Assembly: GCA_003241685.1 (NCBI GenBank)
Contig: QFPJ01000006.1
Location: forward strand, 1-64,000
Source: Sphingopyxis macrogoltabida
GTDB taxonomy: Bacteria; Pseudomonadota; Alphaproteobacteria; Sphingomonadales; Sphingomonadaceae
DNA: 64,000 bases
Reading direction: 5' to 3'
Within the stretch, counting starts at the first letter, position 1. Every line of letters begins with the position of its first letter. The translations under genes were made by a program, and so were the position numbers. Under the pieces are notes generated by a model that saw only the letters and a program-made list of their open reading frames with translations, was not told where the DNA came from and did not search any database. This document shows positions 1 through 8,581 of this stretch, one piece after another.

Positions 1-107
1 TCCACCCCCGCACAAAAGCAGGGGTCTAGCAGGACTGGCCCATTTTTAATCCGGTGCTACCGGCCGATCCGTGGCCCCTTTTATTCCCGGTGTTCTCAGT
101 TCCTGCA
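1..107. mobile_element. Probable end of an IS21-family insertion sequence
   Basis: Two imperfect 23-bp direct repeats lie at 36-58 and 72-94, 36 bp apart and identical at 17 of 23 positions; both begin TGGCCC and run to CCGGTG. Paired internal repeats of about this size just inside the ends are typical of IS21-family elements. The IS would end near the CA at 106-107, with its transposase genes to the left of the window. No transposase is visible here, so the call rests on terminal structure alone; iterons of a replicon are an alternative. Confidence 0.45.
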
Positions 108-150
108 GCGCGCCTAGTTTTATAAAAGGCGCGGCTATGACCAGCGACCG

Positions 151-187
151 TTTTGCCGCGGCTACGTGATTGCTAGCCGCAGCAAAA
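151..187. repeat. Strong inverted repeat downstream of the GHKL ATPase gene
   Basis: Two 14-bp arms (151-164 and 174-187) match at 13 of 14 positions around a 9-bp loop, CGTGATTGC. The arms end in TTTT and AAAA, so there is no unpaired T tract on either strand and it is not a textbook terminator. A second hairpin with 7-bp arms (CGCGCCT/AGGCGCG) lies at 109-133. Together they fill the space between the IS-like end and the stop codon of the first gene. Confidence 0.5.
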
Positions 188-210
188 AGATCATCCCAGA
201 ACATCGTGCC

Positions 211-1998
211 TCACTCGTCTACCTCGCGCATGAAGTCGCGCGCGATCCGGCCCCAGTCGCCGCGAATATCTTCAAGGCGATCTCGCTCTTCCCCAGAGGC
301 CTCGTCCTCCATGCGTGCCCACGCGGTAAGGAGCAGCTTCAACCCCTGAAGAGCAGGGCTTTCCGGGACGGTCGGATCCCCTTCGCGTAGCAGCTCAAAT
401 AGATGAGCTTGGGCAGGGTGCTTCGTGTTGATCGTGATAATGATCACGCCTGCTTTCGACGTTACATCGAAGACAGAGAAGCCGGGAAAATCGGCGTGCC
501 GGAAGAGAAATTTGATCTTACGCTCGACATAATCGACCGCGATTTCACGCGCGACGGCGGGGTCTAGCCCTTCTTGTTCGATCTCGGCCGAGAGGACATC
601 GGCGCGTTCTTCATCCGAACCGCTTTCATCTTGGTCGCTGGTACCTGTCTCGCCGAGCTTTTCCTGGCGTCTGCGAAGGGCGCGCGTAGCAATATCTTCC
701 GCGCTGTTGCCCGCTCCGGGGCGAGCGCCTTTTTCGGTGCGCTCACCCTCTCGCATCCGTTTAATCTGTGCGCGCATCGTGTCCAAGAGCTTATCGATTG
801 CGATATTGATCTCATAGATTGGCAGCCGCGGATCGACGTCATCTTCAAGTTGACTGCGATACTCTGCAATACTGAGCCCCTCCGCCTCGGCATCGTCCTT
901 CAAGCTCATCGCGGAAAACTCGGTCGCAGATTGCTTGTTATTGGTGACACCGAAAACGGTATCAAGCTCCGGTTCAAAGCTCACTTCAATGCCCCACCAT
1001 CGCTCGCGTGGCTCCGACGGTATTTCGAAGCTGCGGTTGAGTTCGAGCTCGCGGCGCGCGCGCACCACAGATATGCCAACATTTTTTGCCGCAAATTGTC
1101 CAATTGCGGATGAGCCGCCTTTTAGGCGGGTCGCGGTTTTGCAGATCGATGCGGTGATCGTGACGATATGGCGCTTACCCCGATACCCAATCGCAATTTC
1201 CTGCGGCTCGCCGAAAGCTTCGAAGGCGGCCTCTTCATCATAAGGCTCGGGCGCGGATGTCCCCGTCATCAACATCAGCGGATCCGTCGGGCGAACGAAG
1301 CGATCCGCATGATTGGTGTAAAGAGCTCCATTCTGCTCATAGGAGGCCAGCCGGATGGCCGCGTCCCCATCATTGATAAAATAGCGGTAGACTCGGCCGA
1401 TGATCATTTCGGCATTTCGAAGCAAAGCGCCGCTTTGCTTGTAACGCATCAGATCAAGATTGGACCAAACAACGAGCGTGCCGCTCTCCTCGATCTCGCT
1501 GGAGATCAACTGGAGCCAATCGTCTGGGAGGCTAGCGCGGGTGGGTTCAGGGACCTCCGTAATAATCTCTTGTTCAATTTGATCGATGTCGAGAAATGTG
1601 TGCCAAATTTCGTCATTTTGCCACGTCCAGACATCCACGCGCCGGCATTGCGAGATAGAGCTGTTGGGCAGCCCCATGCCGAACTTTCCGATCCCTTTCT
1701 GATGGGCGGGATCCCGGTGTGTGCCGACTCCGAATTGCAGTGCAGAGCGCAGGGTTTCAGGCGACATGCCGCTGGCGTTGTCAAAAACGGCTAGCTTTTC
1801 CAACCTGCGCCTCGTCCCAGCACTTTGGGATCCGCTTTTGTCCACGCAGATGACTTCGACCGTCGCGGGTCGATCCAAATTCTCAGCGGCCTGTATAGAA
1901 TTATCGATCAGTTCTGCGAGCGCGTAAGACGCGTCCTTATAGCCAGAGCTTCGCATTGCATCGATTGACATATGCGGGGGTATGATGGCGAACTTCAC
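211..1998 (-). CDS. GHKL-family ATPase, MORC/MutL-like
   Basis: A 595-residue protein with an N-terminal Bergerat-fold ATPase. The N-box ELIDN is at 29-33, the DNASGM (G1) motif at 73-78 and the glycine-rich lid GIGKFGMG at 102-109. This is the fold of Hsp90, MutL and MORC ATPases, which dimerise on ATP binding. The C-terminal third (an NTKHP-containing segment followed by an acidic helical tail) resembles the prokaryotic MORC-like ATPases found in restriction-type islands. I chose the GTG start at 1998: AGAGGA lies six bases upstream, and the GTG overlaps the helicase stop as GTGA, so the two are translationally coupled. A role in DNA defence is inferred from the helicase partner and the island setting; the substrate is unknown. 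Confidence 0.8.
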   Translation of the reverse strand: MKFAIIPPHMSIDAMRSSGYKDASYALAELIDNSIQAAENLDRPATVEVICVDKSGSQSAGTRRRLEKLAVFDNASGMSPETLRSALQFGVGTHRDPAHQKGIGKFGMGLPNSSISQCRRVDVWTWQNDEIWHTFLDIDQIEQEIITEVPEPTRASLPDDWLQLISSEIEESGTLVVWSNLDLMRYKQSGALLRNAEMIIGRVYRYFINDGDAAIRLASYEQNGALYTNHADRFVRPTDPLMLMTGTSAPEPYDEEAAFEAFGEPQEIAIGYRGKRHIVTITASICKTATRLKGGSSAIGQFAAKNVGISVVRARRELELNRSFEIPSEPRERWWGIEVSFEPELDTVFGVTNNKQSATEFSAMSLKDDAEAEGLSIAEYRSQLEDDVDPRLPIYEINIAIDKLLDTMRAQIKRMREGERTEKGARPGAGNSAEDIATRALRRRQEKLGETGTSDQDESGSDEERADVLSAEIEQEGLDPAVAREIAVDYVERKIKFLFRHADFPGFSVFDVTSKAGVIIITINTKHPAQAHLFELLREGDPTVPESPALQGLKLLLTAWARMEDEASGEERDRLEDIRGDWGRIARDFMREVDE

Positions 1999-3632
1999 GA
2001 TGGATCCTCTTCCCAAATATCATTCCAAAACTCAAAACCCTCGCCGAGGCTACGAAAGCCCGGAACCCGGTCAACGACTGTTAAGATACGGCAATTTGCA
2101 CTGCCGCCCGCGCGTGTTCCTCTAGCGGCGCGTCCAATCATCTGGCTGTAGAGAACGACGGAGCTTGTTGGACGAGCGATCACCGCGACATTCGTCCGTG
2201 GGGCATCAAAGCCGGTGGTCAATACGCCATAGTTGCACAACACTTGCAGCTCATCGCTATCTTTAAAGCGCTGAATAGTCTGGCGCCGCCGCTCCGCGGG
2301 TGTCGATGATGTTACCGCAGCAGCACTGACACCGCGCAATTTTAGCACGCTGGCGATGAGTGCCGCATGATGTACCGAAATCGCGAATAATATGACTTTT
2401 CCGCCTGCGGCCACCTCAGCTGCCACAGCGTTCACGATCAAAAGATTGCGCGCGTCGTCGTCAGCTAGGGCATCGAGAACGCGGCTTGGTAGGTCAAATC
2501 CGTCCGCAAGCTGCTGGGTCTCTGTGTCCGATAAAGTGATTTCTCCCCGCATCGCGAATGGCAGATCGATGAAATCCATCCGAGCGAGATAACCCTCGGA
2601 AATGAGATAATCGATAGGATTGTCATATCCTTCGACGTCGAGTGTCACCTTCTGGCGATTGAAAAAGTTAGCCAATGCAATGTCGGCATCGACGTCTTTC
2701 AATGAGCGGCCTGGCGTCGCTGACAAGCCGAGGACACCGGTCGTGGGCTTTCTTTGCAGGAGGTTGATAAGGTGGGAGTAGGTGGGAGCGATCGCTTGAT
2801 GCGCTTCGTCCATCACGATGAGCCGTATATGCTTGGAAAGCTCGAGAAGCTCGCCTTGGCGCTTTAAACTATCCAAGTACATAAGCGCTAGGCCGCCGAT
2901 CACAATCCCGTCTTTAATCTCGGAAAAATCGCGGACGCGCGTACTGCCATAGTGCCGATGAATCGTCAGGTCGCGCGAGCCAATAGACCTCCAAGCTTTT
3001 GCGGCTTCGTCGAAGGCCTGGTCGCACAATTCTTCGGAATGAGCGAGCCAGACGATCACCTGCCCATCGGGCTCGCCGCGCAGAATATCCGCTATCGTCG
3101 TCATCGCCGTGCGAGTTTTGCCCGCGCCAGTGGGCATATGGAGCAATACCCGGGAGTGAGTTCCGCTGAGCTTGCTCCTAACCTCGAGCGATGCGCGTCG
3201 TTGATGCGCGAAAAGAGTATACGGGCTTGTTTCAGTAACCGCTGAGGGCTTTTCAATAATTTCTTCGGGCGGTTCGTAGGCCACGTTGAAGAATGAGTGC
3301 AGTACGGCAAGTTGGTCTTGCGTTCTTGAAAAATCGATCCTGCTCATTGCGGCGTAAGGATCGTCGACGTCAATGCCAAGCATCGCTGCTAGATTTTCGG
3401 CCTCATCCTGCTTCAAGGCAGGGATTATCAGGTCGCGAATCTCGGGAGCTTGGAGCGCTTGGCTAGCACCGTAGCGATCGACTACGAGTTGCGCTAATCC
3501 GTGAGCGCTCAAGACCTTGCTTTCGATCCGCTCAAGCAGATCGACGGCTGCCTTTCCAGCGACGAGGTATAAATCTGGGATCCCGGCTCTGGCCAAGGCT
3601 TCAACTAACCGTCTTGACACATTTCCCCCCAC
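1995..3632 (-). CDS. DEAD/DEAH-box superfamily 2 helicase
   Basis: A 545-residue SF2 helicase. An N-terminal extension of about 135 residues precedes the helicase core. Walker A MPTGAGKT is at 166-173, motif II DEAH at 275-278, motif III SAT near 310, and motif VI QMIGRAARG near the C-terminus; the order resembles RecQ/RadD-type or type I/III restriction helicases. The start is GTG at 3632 or GTG at 3620; a G-rich stretch lies between them. Its stop overlaps the GTG of the GHKL ATPase gene, implying co-translation and probably a shared complex that remodels DNA. No nuclease motif is visible in either protein. Confidence 0.85.
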   Translation of the reverse strand: MGGNVSRRLVEALARAGIPDLYLVAGKAAVDLLERIESKVLSAHGLAQLVVDRYGASQALQAPEIRDLIIPALKQDEAENLAAMLGIDVDDPYAAMSRIDFSRTQDQLAVLHSFFNVAYEPPEEIIEKPSAVTETSPYTLFAHQRRASLEVRSKLSGTHSRVLLHMPTGAGKTRTAMTTIADILRGEPDGQVIVWLAHSEELCDQAFDEAAKAWRSIGSRDLTIHRHYGSTRVRDFSEIKDGIVIGGLALMYLDSLKRQGELLELSKHIRLIVMDEAHQAIAPTYSHLINLLQRKPTTGVLGLSATPGRSLKDVDADIALANFFNRQKVTLDVEGYDNPIDYLISEGYLARMDFIDLPFAMRGEITLSDTETQQLADGFDLPSRVLDALADDDARNLLIVNAVAAEVAAGGKVILFAISVHHAALIASVLKLRGVSAAAVTSSTPAERRRQTIQRFKDSDELQVLCNYGVLTTGFDAPRTNVAVIARPTSSVVLYSQMIGRAARGTRAGGSANCRILTVVDRVPGFRSLGEGFEFWNDIWEEDPS

Positions 3633-3774
3633 GGCCGAGACTTACATGAAATACCTGCATCCAATGAGATTGGAAGTCAGTTTCGGTCTGATTTGACAGA
3701 AGTTTCATAAACTCATTCGGATATATTCGATTCGTCGACCCACGCGAGACATGCTCCAGAAAGCTTGAAATTAT

Positions 3775-4485
3775 CTAATTGATCATTTCAGCCTTGTGGC
3801 ACTTGAGCTCAAAATCAAGGAGGGCGTGGCGCCACTGTGTTCGCAATGCGTCAGGTACTATGCTAAAAAATACTATATTGGGAGCGACGCGGCCACGAAT
3901 AACGGGATTTTCTGCCGTGACTCCAACGAATGAAACCAGCTTGTCTCGAATATCGACCGCTCGCTGTATCGGGTCGCATTGGCGAGCGAACTGGATTGCA
4001 ACGACGGACTTGCCCGCGGCCACATAGTCGGCGGCTTCGCTGAAGAGCGAATATTTGGGCCGGGTTCGCGCAGTCATTGAGTTCACCTCGAAGCCGTTAT
4101 CCGGATCGAGGAAAATCAGATCGGCCGGCTGCAATTCGGCCATTGCTTTCTGGTGCCAGCTTTCACGGTCATCTGCCGGAACGTGGGCCGCAAAGTAGCA
4201 AGTATCGGGCGGTAGAATCTCCCACTTGGCCACATTTGAAAGCTTGCGGTCAGCGACCCTATCGAACTTGCCGATCTTTTCGAAGAGCTCGGCGTCCGCA
4301 TCGCGCCAAACCCCGCCTTTGAGATGATGACGCTTTTCGCCATCATTGTTGCCCGGGCGGTCAACCTGATCGGGTGTCGTAAGGTACCAGTTCACGCCGA
4401 TCCGAAGCTCGAGAGATTTGCTCAGATGCCGGAGCAGGGCGTACTTCAAGAAGTCGTGAGAATCCCCGAGGTACCGCTCCTGCAT
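3775..4485 (-). CDS. Uncharacterised protein with DFxKYxLLR start and DPDNG motif
   Basis: A 236-residue protein of a widespread unnamed family. It begins RYLGDSHDFLKYALLRHL; a similar opening (GD.xDF.KY.LLR.L) recurs in many bacterial hypothetical proteins. Mid-protein, LIFLDPDNGFE follows a hydrophobic strand and resembles the DPPY/DPPF motif IV of Rossmann-fold N6/RNA methyltransferases such as RlmJ, so a methylase-like fold is possible. No clear SAM-binding GxG motif is visible, so activity is unproven. It lies upstream of and in the same direction as the helicase and GHKL genes, 142 bp away, and may be the first gene of that cassette. Confidence 0.7.
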   Translation of the reverse strand: MQERYLGDSHDFLKYALLRHLSKSLELRIGVNWYLTTPDQVDRPGNNDGEKRHHLKGGVWRDADAELFEKIGKFDRVADRKLSNVAKWEILPPDTCYFAAHVPADDRESWHQKAMAELQPADLIFLDPDNGFEVNSMTARTRPKYSLFSEAADYVAAGKSVVAIQFARQCDPIQRAVDIRDKLVSFVGVTAENPVIRGRVAPNIVFFSIVPDALRTQWRHALLDFELKCHKAEMIN

Positions 4486-4528
4486 AATTTTCTTTCTGTT
4501 CGTTGATCATCTCGGGGCGCCGGATTCA

Positions 4529-4555
4529 GGCCCTACCGCGTCATGCGATAGGGCC
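4529..4555. terminator. Hairpin between the two island cassettes
   Basis: GGCCCTA (4529-4535) pairs with TAGGGCC (4549-4555), and the inner CGC/GCG extends the stem past a single C-A mismatch. It lies just past the DUF3892 stop on the minus strand and upstream of the next minus-strand gene. No T tract follows, so any terminator role is tentative. Confidence 0.4.
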
Positions 4556-4564
4556 ATTTAGACG

Positions 4565-4834
4565 TTAGCGAGGACATTCCGGAAGCGCGAGGAGGTTGTC
4601 GTTCCACTTTCCGTCGGCGTAGGTGCGCAGATATTTGCCGTTCGGCCCATTCACGACGCCGATGTTGCCGCGGTTGTTTCCGACAAGCGTGTAGAAAGTG
4701 TTGGTTTTCGCCTCGATCGAATCGATGACCTGCTGGCGCGTCCAGTGCCAGGTCGCTCCGCCGAGGTGGGTGATCCCTTCATAAGGATCGTTGCGCGGCT
4801 GCTTATTGATGCAGGTCACTTGCACGTCTGCCAT
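4565..4834 (-). CDS. DUF3892 family protein
   Basis: An 89-residue protein matching the DUF3892 pattern: an N-terminal VTCINK strand, ITHLGG, a W-x-W segment, a NTFYTLVG stretch, a YLRTYADG segment and a C-terminal NLLALPECP. The function of the family is unknown. I chose the ATG at 4834 because GGAAAGG sits just upstream and the domain starts immediately; the longer frame adds unrelated residues. It follows the ubiquitin-like gene by 40 bp, so it is probably the last gene of an operon beginning with the nuclease-helicase. Confidence 0.8.
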   Translation of the reverse strand: MADVQVTCINKQPRNDPYEGITHLGGATWHWTRQQVIDSIEAKTNTFYTLVGNNRGNIGVVNGPNGKYLRTYADGKWNDNLLALPECPR

Positions 4835-4874
4835 GAGCTTTTCCTTTCCAAATCTGCTTAGGGGGCGTTGGGCC

Positions 4875-5135
4875 TCAGGCGGCCCGCTTGTGAAATATCG
4901 GCGCCTGCACTCGCTCGGCAGTCTCGAAGAAGAGCACTTCGTCCTGCGAGAGGCGGAGAAGCTGCTTCGCACCGAGCGCGAAATATTCGCCGGCCCGGAC
5001 GAGCCAGAGCTGGCGGTCGGTCGGAAGATTGGCCTTCGCGAGAAGCGAAGCCGTGTCGATCACCTCGGCGTCGATTGCCAGCAACTGCCCGTCGACGTCG
5101 ACGATGTGGCGAAGTCCGATATCCCAGTAGGCCAT
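4875..5135 (-). CDS. Small protein resembling a bacterial ubiquitin-like (multiubiquitin) domain
   Basis: An 86-residue protein with a strong ribosome-binding site (AAAGGAG) before the ATG at 5135. The pattern fits a single beta-grasp domain: strand with VDVDGQLLAID, helix TASLLAKANLP, strand QLWLVRAGEYFALG, and a closing strand LLRLSQDEVLFFET. This is the residue pattern I associate with bacterial multiubiquitin/ISG15-like domains (a VDL-like strand then F-x-T). I see no diglycine tail and no E1, E2 or JAB genes in the window, so conjugation is not supported here. It lies 48 bp past the nuclease-helicase stop, same strand. The assignment is by eye and moderate. Confidence 0.5.
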   Translation of the reverse strand: MAYWDIGLRHIVDVDGQLLAIDAEVIDTASLLAKANLPTDRQLWLVRAGEYFALGAKQLLRLSQDEVLFFETAERVQAPIFHKRAA

Positions 5136-5183
5136 GAGCGAATCTCCTTTCGTTCGATGAAAGCAGATTCGCACCTCAGCATG

Positions 5184-8100
5184 TCAGAAGCTGTCACCCC
5201 CATGCTCGCGAAGCAAACAAAGTGCATTTACGAGCATCATTTCCTCGACGGTTCGGCAGGGTGTTTCGAGGAGGAGGGGACTTGCGAAGACGACCGCCGA
5301 CGTCTGCGCGCGAGAGACGGCGACATTGATCCTGTTCAGCGAGAAGAGGAAGTCGATGTCGCGCGGCAGCTCCTCGCCGCTCGATGTCGTCATGGAAACG
5401 AGGCACACCGGTGCCTCCTGCCCTTGGAAGCGGTCGACCGTGCCGACACGGACGGCCGCAGGTAGCGCGGCGCGCAGCGCATTCACCTGAGCATTATAGG
5501 GTGCGACGACCAGAATATCGGTGTGACCGATGACGCGCTCGCTGCCATCGCGCGCGCGAAAGGTTGCGCCGGTCACAGCCTCGATCTGCGCGTTTATGGC
5601 GTCGATCTCTTCTGGGCTGACTTGCGAGCGCCCGAAATGCTCGATCGCGCGGACGCCCGCGCCGACGAGCGATCGCCCGTCGGTAGCGAACAGTGATTGA
5701 CTGCCGGCGGCATCGTCCGAGTGCAGCTTGCCTTCATAGACGGCGACCGAGATATAGTCGCAGACTGCGGGATGCATTCGGCGGCTTACCGGCATGAAGA
5801 TACCGCGATCGGCGGGGACGACCCGGTGTCCGTCGATCAGATATTCGAGGCAGGAATCACCGCTTCGTCCCGGGTGCGTACCTTGAAGCGGCTGCGGCAG
5901 CTGCATCGGATCGCCGACGAGGACGAGATTGCAGGCCGCGCGCGACATGGCGATGATATTGGCAAGCGAGACCTGTCCCGCTTCGTCAACGAAGAGATAG
6001 TCATAGGCCGGCGCTTCATATCGAGCGAAATGCCACGCCGTAGCGCCGACGACATCCGCGGTCCCGATTTCAGGCGCGTCATTCTCGTTCACAAGGACGA
6101 TGCCGGGATGGGCATTTTCATCGTCATCGTCGGCAGCCTTCTGAACAACACTACATCTGACTCCGTCGGTCGCGCTCCGATCCGCGACCGCTTCGAGGAG
6201 GTTGGTGATCGCCTTGTGGCTGTTCGACGAAACCGCGACGCGCTTGCCTGCACGGACGAGGTCGATGATCGATAGCGCGCTTACATAGGTTTTGCCGGTG
6301 CCCGGCGGTCCCTGGATCGCCAGGGTCGTTTGATCCATGGCGGCAATTGCGGCGCTGGTCTGTGCCGGCAGATCGCCTTCGGCGTCGATGATGCCCTCCG
6401 GCCGTGCCCCGTCGCGAAACGTCGGCGCCGCGCGCATGAGCAATTGTTCGATTGCCTTGGCCGAGCCGGGATTGTCGATAATGGCATTGGTCACGGCTGC
6501 AACGGCCGCACGCAGCGTCGCGTTGCCGATCGGCTTGGCCGGAATGAGATCGAGTCGATCGGGCAACTCGCCTTTGGTCGTTGAGCGGCGCAGAACGAGC
6601 AGGTTCGTGTCGTGGTCGATCTCGCGCAGATCGACATCCTCGGGCATCGCGGCGGGTTTGACGCAAGGCTTGCGGCCCGCTCTCAATTTGGTCTCCTGCG
6701 GCGGGAAGCGATAGGTTCGCTCGAACGACCTTGCCGTTACTTTGACCGGATCGCCGATGGCTTCGAGGCCCTGCACGCATTCAAGATCGTCGACGAGCTC
6801 CTCGCTCTCCTGCGCGAGCCGATCGAAGATTGCCCACCACGCCGGCTTGTCTTCGCGCTTATGGAAGAAGTTCAGGTCGAGCAGCAGATCGGCGATGTCC
6901 TCGCCGAGCCGGTCACGAACCGGAAGGAGGCGCTCGCGCAGCGCCGCAATCTCTTCATCCTCGGCCTCGACATTCGCGAGCGGGCCCGCGTCGGGAACCT
7001 CGCCGAGTTTCGGCCAAGGCAGGCCTTCAGGGCGAACGTCGCGGATCAGCCAGTCGCGCAGCCGCTGCGTCGAGATGCAGTCGGTGCGGTTATAGTCGTA
7101 GATCTTGTCGAGCAGCTCGGCGTCCTGCGTTTCCCGCCAGCGCTCGTAGAAGACGACGCTCGCGCCCGCGGTTGCGACATCCGCCTCGCGCTTCTCCATA
7201 TAAAAGGCTTCGAGATCTTTGATCGAATAGCCTTTCTCGGACGCGATCAGCGATCCCGACACCACGCGGAACAGGTCGACGAACCGCCGTTCACGCTGGA
7301 GTTGGTCCATGGCGGCCTCGCCGACGCGATGTTCCGCCGTCAGGCGGCGGAGCGCCGCAATCTCGTAATTCGCATAGTGATAGATGTGCGCCTTCGGGTG
7401 GCGCTGGAGATGCGCTGTGAAGAATTGCAGCAGTTCGGCAACTGCTTCGCCCTCGGCGGCACGGTCATGCGCCCAGAAGGCGCGGAAGCTCCATTCGCCG
7501 GCCTCGCGAAACCAGATGCCGTGGAGATATTCGAGGCCGCCCTCATAATAGGGATCGCCCTCGATATCGTAGAAGAGGTCGCCATCGTCGGCTTCGGGCA
7601 GCAGCCCGAAGCCCTTGCCGGGCTCATAGTCGCGAAGCGCAAATCCCGGCGGACCGCCGGCGCGGCGCGCGGCCTGGAGCCGCGCCTGCGTCTGCAGCCG
7701 CTCCTGCGTCTCGGGAGCGAGCTTCGGGATGCGCTGGTCATGGACCGCGAGACCGCCGAGCGTTTCGATGCCTGCGGCCTCTACTTTCCCGCGCTGCGAC
7801 CTTGTCATGCCGGCGACCAGGGCCAGGCTGTCGGCCTTGTCCGATTCGTCGCGGCAATGCTCTTTCCAGCGGCAGAGGCCGCAGCTTGAAACAGGCTCGG
7901 GGCGCGTTTCCGGCCGGTCGGCCAGGAAGGTTTCGAACACCGCCCGTGCATGGCGTGCATAGGATGCCACGTCGGCGAGCCGCACGGTGAAACGCGTGCC
8001 GTCGCCTAGTTGGAGATGCGCGGCTTCCGGCCGGACGCCCTGAAGGTCGGCAATCAGGTCGGAGTAGAGCGAGAGCTGGAGAATATGTTTGGGGTCGGGT

Positions 8101-8519
8101 TTGCGCTTCAGCTTTGTATCGACAACTTCGTAGGACCAGCTTCCGAGATCGGAGGGGCGTTCCACCCGTTCGAGAAAGTCGGAGTAGCCGCCCCATGCGC
8201 CGCCGAGCAAGGCGCCCTGAAAAATGACGTCCGGGCCAGCCGCCATCGCTTCTCGTGTGAGCCGGACCGACTCTTCCAGGGTGATCCCATCCTTGGGAAT
8301 TTCGACGACATTTATGCTCTGAGCCTTGAGCGCGTCGAGAAAGGCAAGTTCGTGGGCGTCGCCCTGCTTCTGAAGAAGTTCGGCTTCTTCGCCATCCTCG
8401 CACGGCGCGATGTCGCCGGCCTCGATCAGCCGCAGATCGAGCGTCGTCGCGTGCCTGCACCCCTTGAACCGCATGAGGTCCGAGGCCGAAAGCCTGAGAG
8501 CGTCGTCGATCATCCGCAT
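5184..8519 (-). CDS. TM0106-type RecB-like nuclease fused to RNase H-like domain and SF1 helicase
   Basis: A protein of about 1,111 residues in three parts. Residues 1-225 are a Cas4/RecB-like PD-(D/E)xK nuclease: EVVDTK at 131-136, QLSLY at 148-152, and Cys21, 213, 216 and 222 placed as a 4Fe-4S cluster. Residues about 310-495 are a YprB-like RNase H fold with YDIEGD and a late YNRTD. The C-terminal half is a Dna2/SMUBP2-type superfamily 1 helicase with GPPGTGKT at 737-744, a DEAG motif II, GDPMQLP, and GTVDRFQGQE then NVAVSRA near the end. It should unwind and cut DNA or RNA. The ATG at 8519 is preferred over an upstream TTG because AGGGGA precedes it. It diverges from the WYL regulator across a 62-bp promoter region. 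Confidence 0.9.
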   Translation of the reverse strand: MRMIDDALRLSASDLMRFKGCRHATTLDLRLIEAGDIAPCEDGEEAELLQKQGDAHELAFLDALKAQSINVVEIPKDGITLEESVRLTREAMAAGPDVIFQGALLGGAWGGYSDFLERVERPSDLGSWSYEVVDTKLKRKPDPKHILQLSLYSDLIADLQGVRPEAAHLQLGDGTRFTVRLADVASYARHARAVFETFLADRPETRPEPVSSCGLCRWKEHCRDESDKADSLALVAGMTRSQRGKVEAAGIETLGGLAVHDQRIPKLAPETQERLQTQARLQAARRAGGPPGFALRDYEPGKGFGLLPEADDGDLFYDIEGDPYYEGGLEYLHGIWFREAGEWSFRAFWAHDRAAEGEAVAELLQFFTAHLQRHPKAHIYHYANYEIAALRRLTAEHRVGEAAMDQLQRERRFVDLFRVVSGSLIASEKGYSIKDLEAFYMEKREADVATAGASVVFYERWRETQDAELLDKIYDYNRTDCISTQRLRDWLIRDVRPEGLPWPKLGEVPDAGPLANVEAEDEEIAALRERLLPVRDRLGEDIADLLLDLNFFHKREDKPAWWAIFDRLAQESEELVDDLECVQGLEAIGDPVKVTARSFERTYRFPPQETKLRAGRKPCVKPAAMPEDVDLREIDHDTNLLVLRRSTTKGELPDRLDLIPAKPIGNATLRAAVAAVTNAIIDNPGSAKAIEQLLMRAAPTFRDGARPEGIIDAEGDLPAQTSAAIAAMDQTTLAIQGPPGTGKTYVSALSIIDLVRAGKRVAVSSNSHKAITNLLEAVADRSATDGVRCSVVQKAADDDDENAHPGIVLVNENDAPEIGTADVVGATAWHFARYEAPAYDYLFVDEAGQVSLANIIAMSRAACNLVLVGDPMQLPQPLQGTHPGRSGDSCLEYLIDGHRVVPADRGIFMPVSRRMHPAVCDYISVAVYEGKLHSDDAAGSQSLFATDGRSLVGAGVRAIEHFGRSQVSPEEIDAINAQIEAVTGATFRARDGSERVIGHTDILVVAPYNAQVNALRAALPAAVRVGTVDRFQGQEAPVCLVSMTTSSGEELPRDIDFLFSLNRINVAVSRAQTSAVVFASPLLLETPCRTVEEMMLVNALCLLREHGGDSF

Positions 8520-8556
8520 ACACAATCCCCTTTATTCCGCTATGGCAGGTCGGGAC

Positions 8557-8569
8557 GACAAAAGCTGTC
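8557..8569. promoter_or_regulatory. Candidate WYL-regulator operator 1 (GACA-N5-TGTC)
   Basis: GACAAAAGCTGTC is an inverted repeat of GACA/TGTC with a 5-bp spacer, in the divergent promoter between the nuclease-helicase and the WYL regulator and 12 bp before the preferred WYL start. A second site with the same half-sites lies at 9611-9623. Binding by the WYL protein is inferred. Confidence 0.5.
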
Positions 8570-8581
8570 ATGGAGAATCGG

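Noticed and set aside
5176..5192. A third WYL-type operator near the end of the nuclease-helicase gene (GTCAGAAGCTGTC)
   Set aside because: The left half-site is GTCA, not GACA, so symmetry is lost, and it overlaps the 3-prime end of a coding region.
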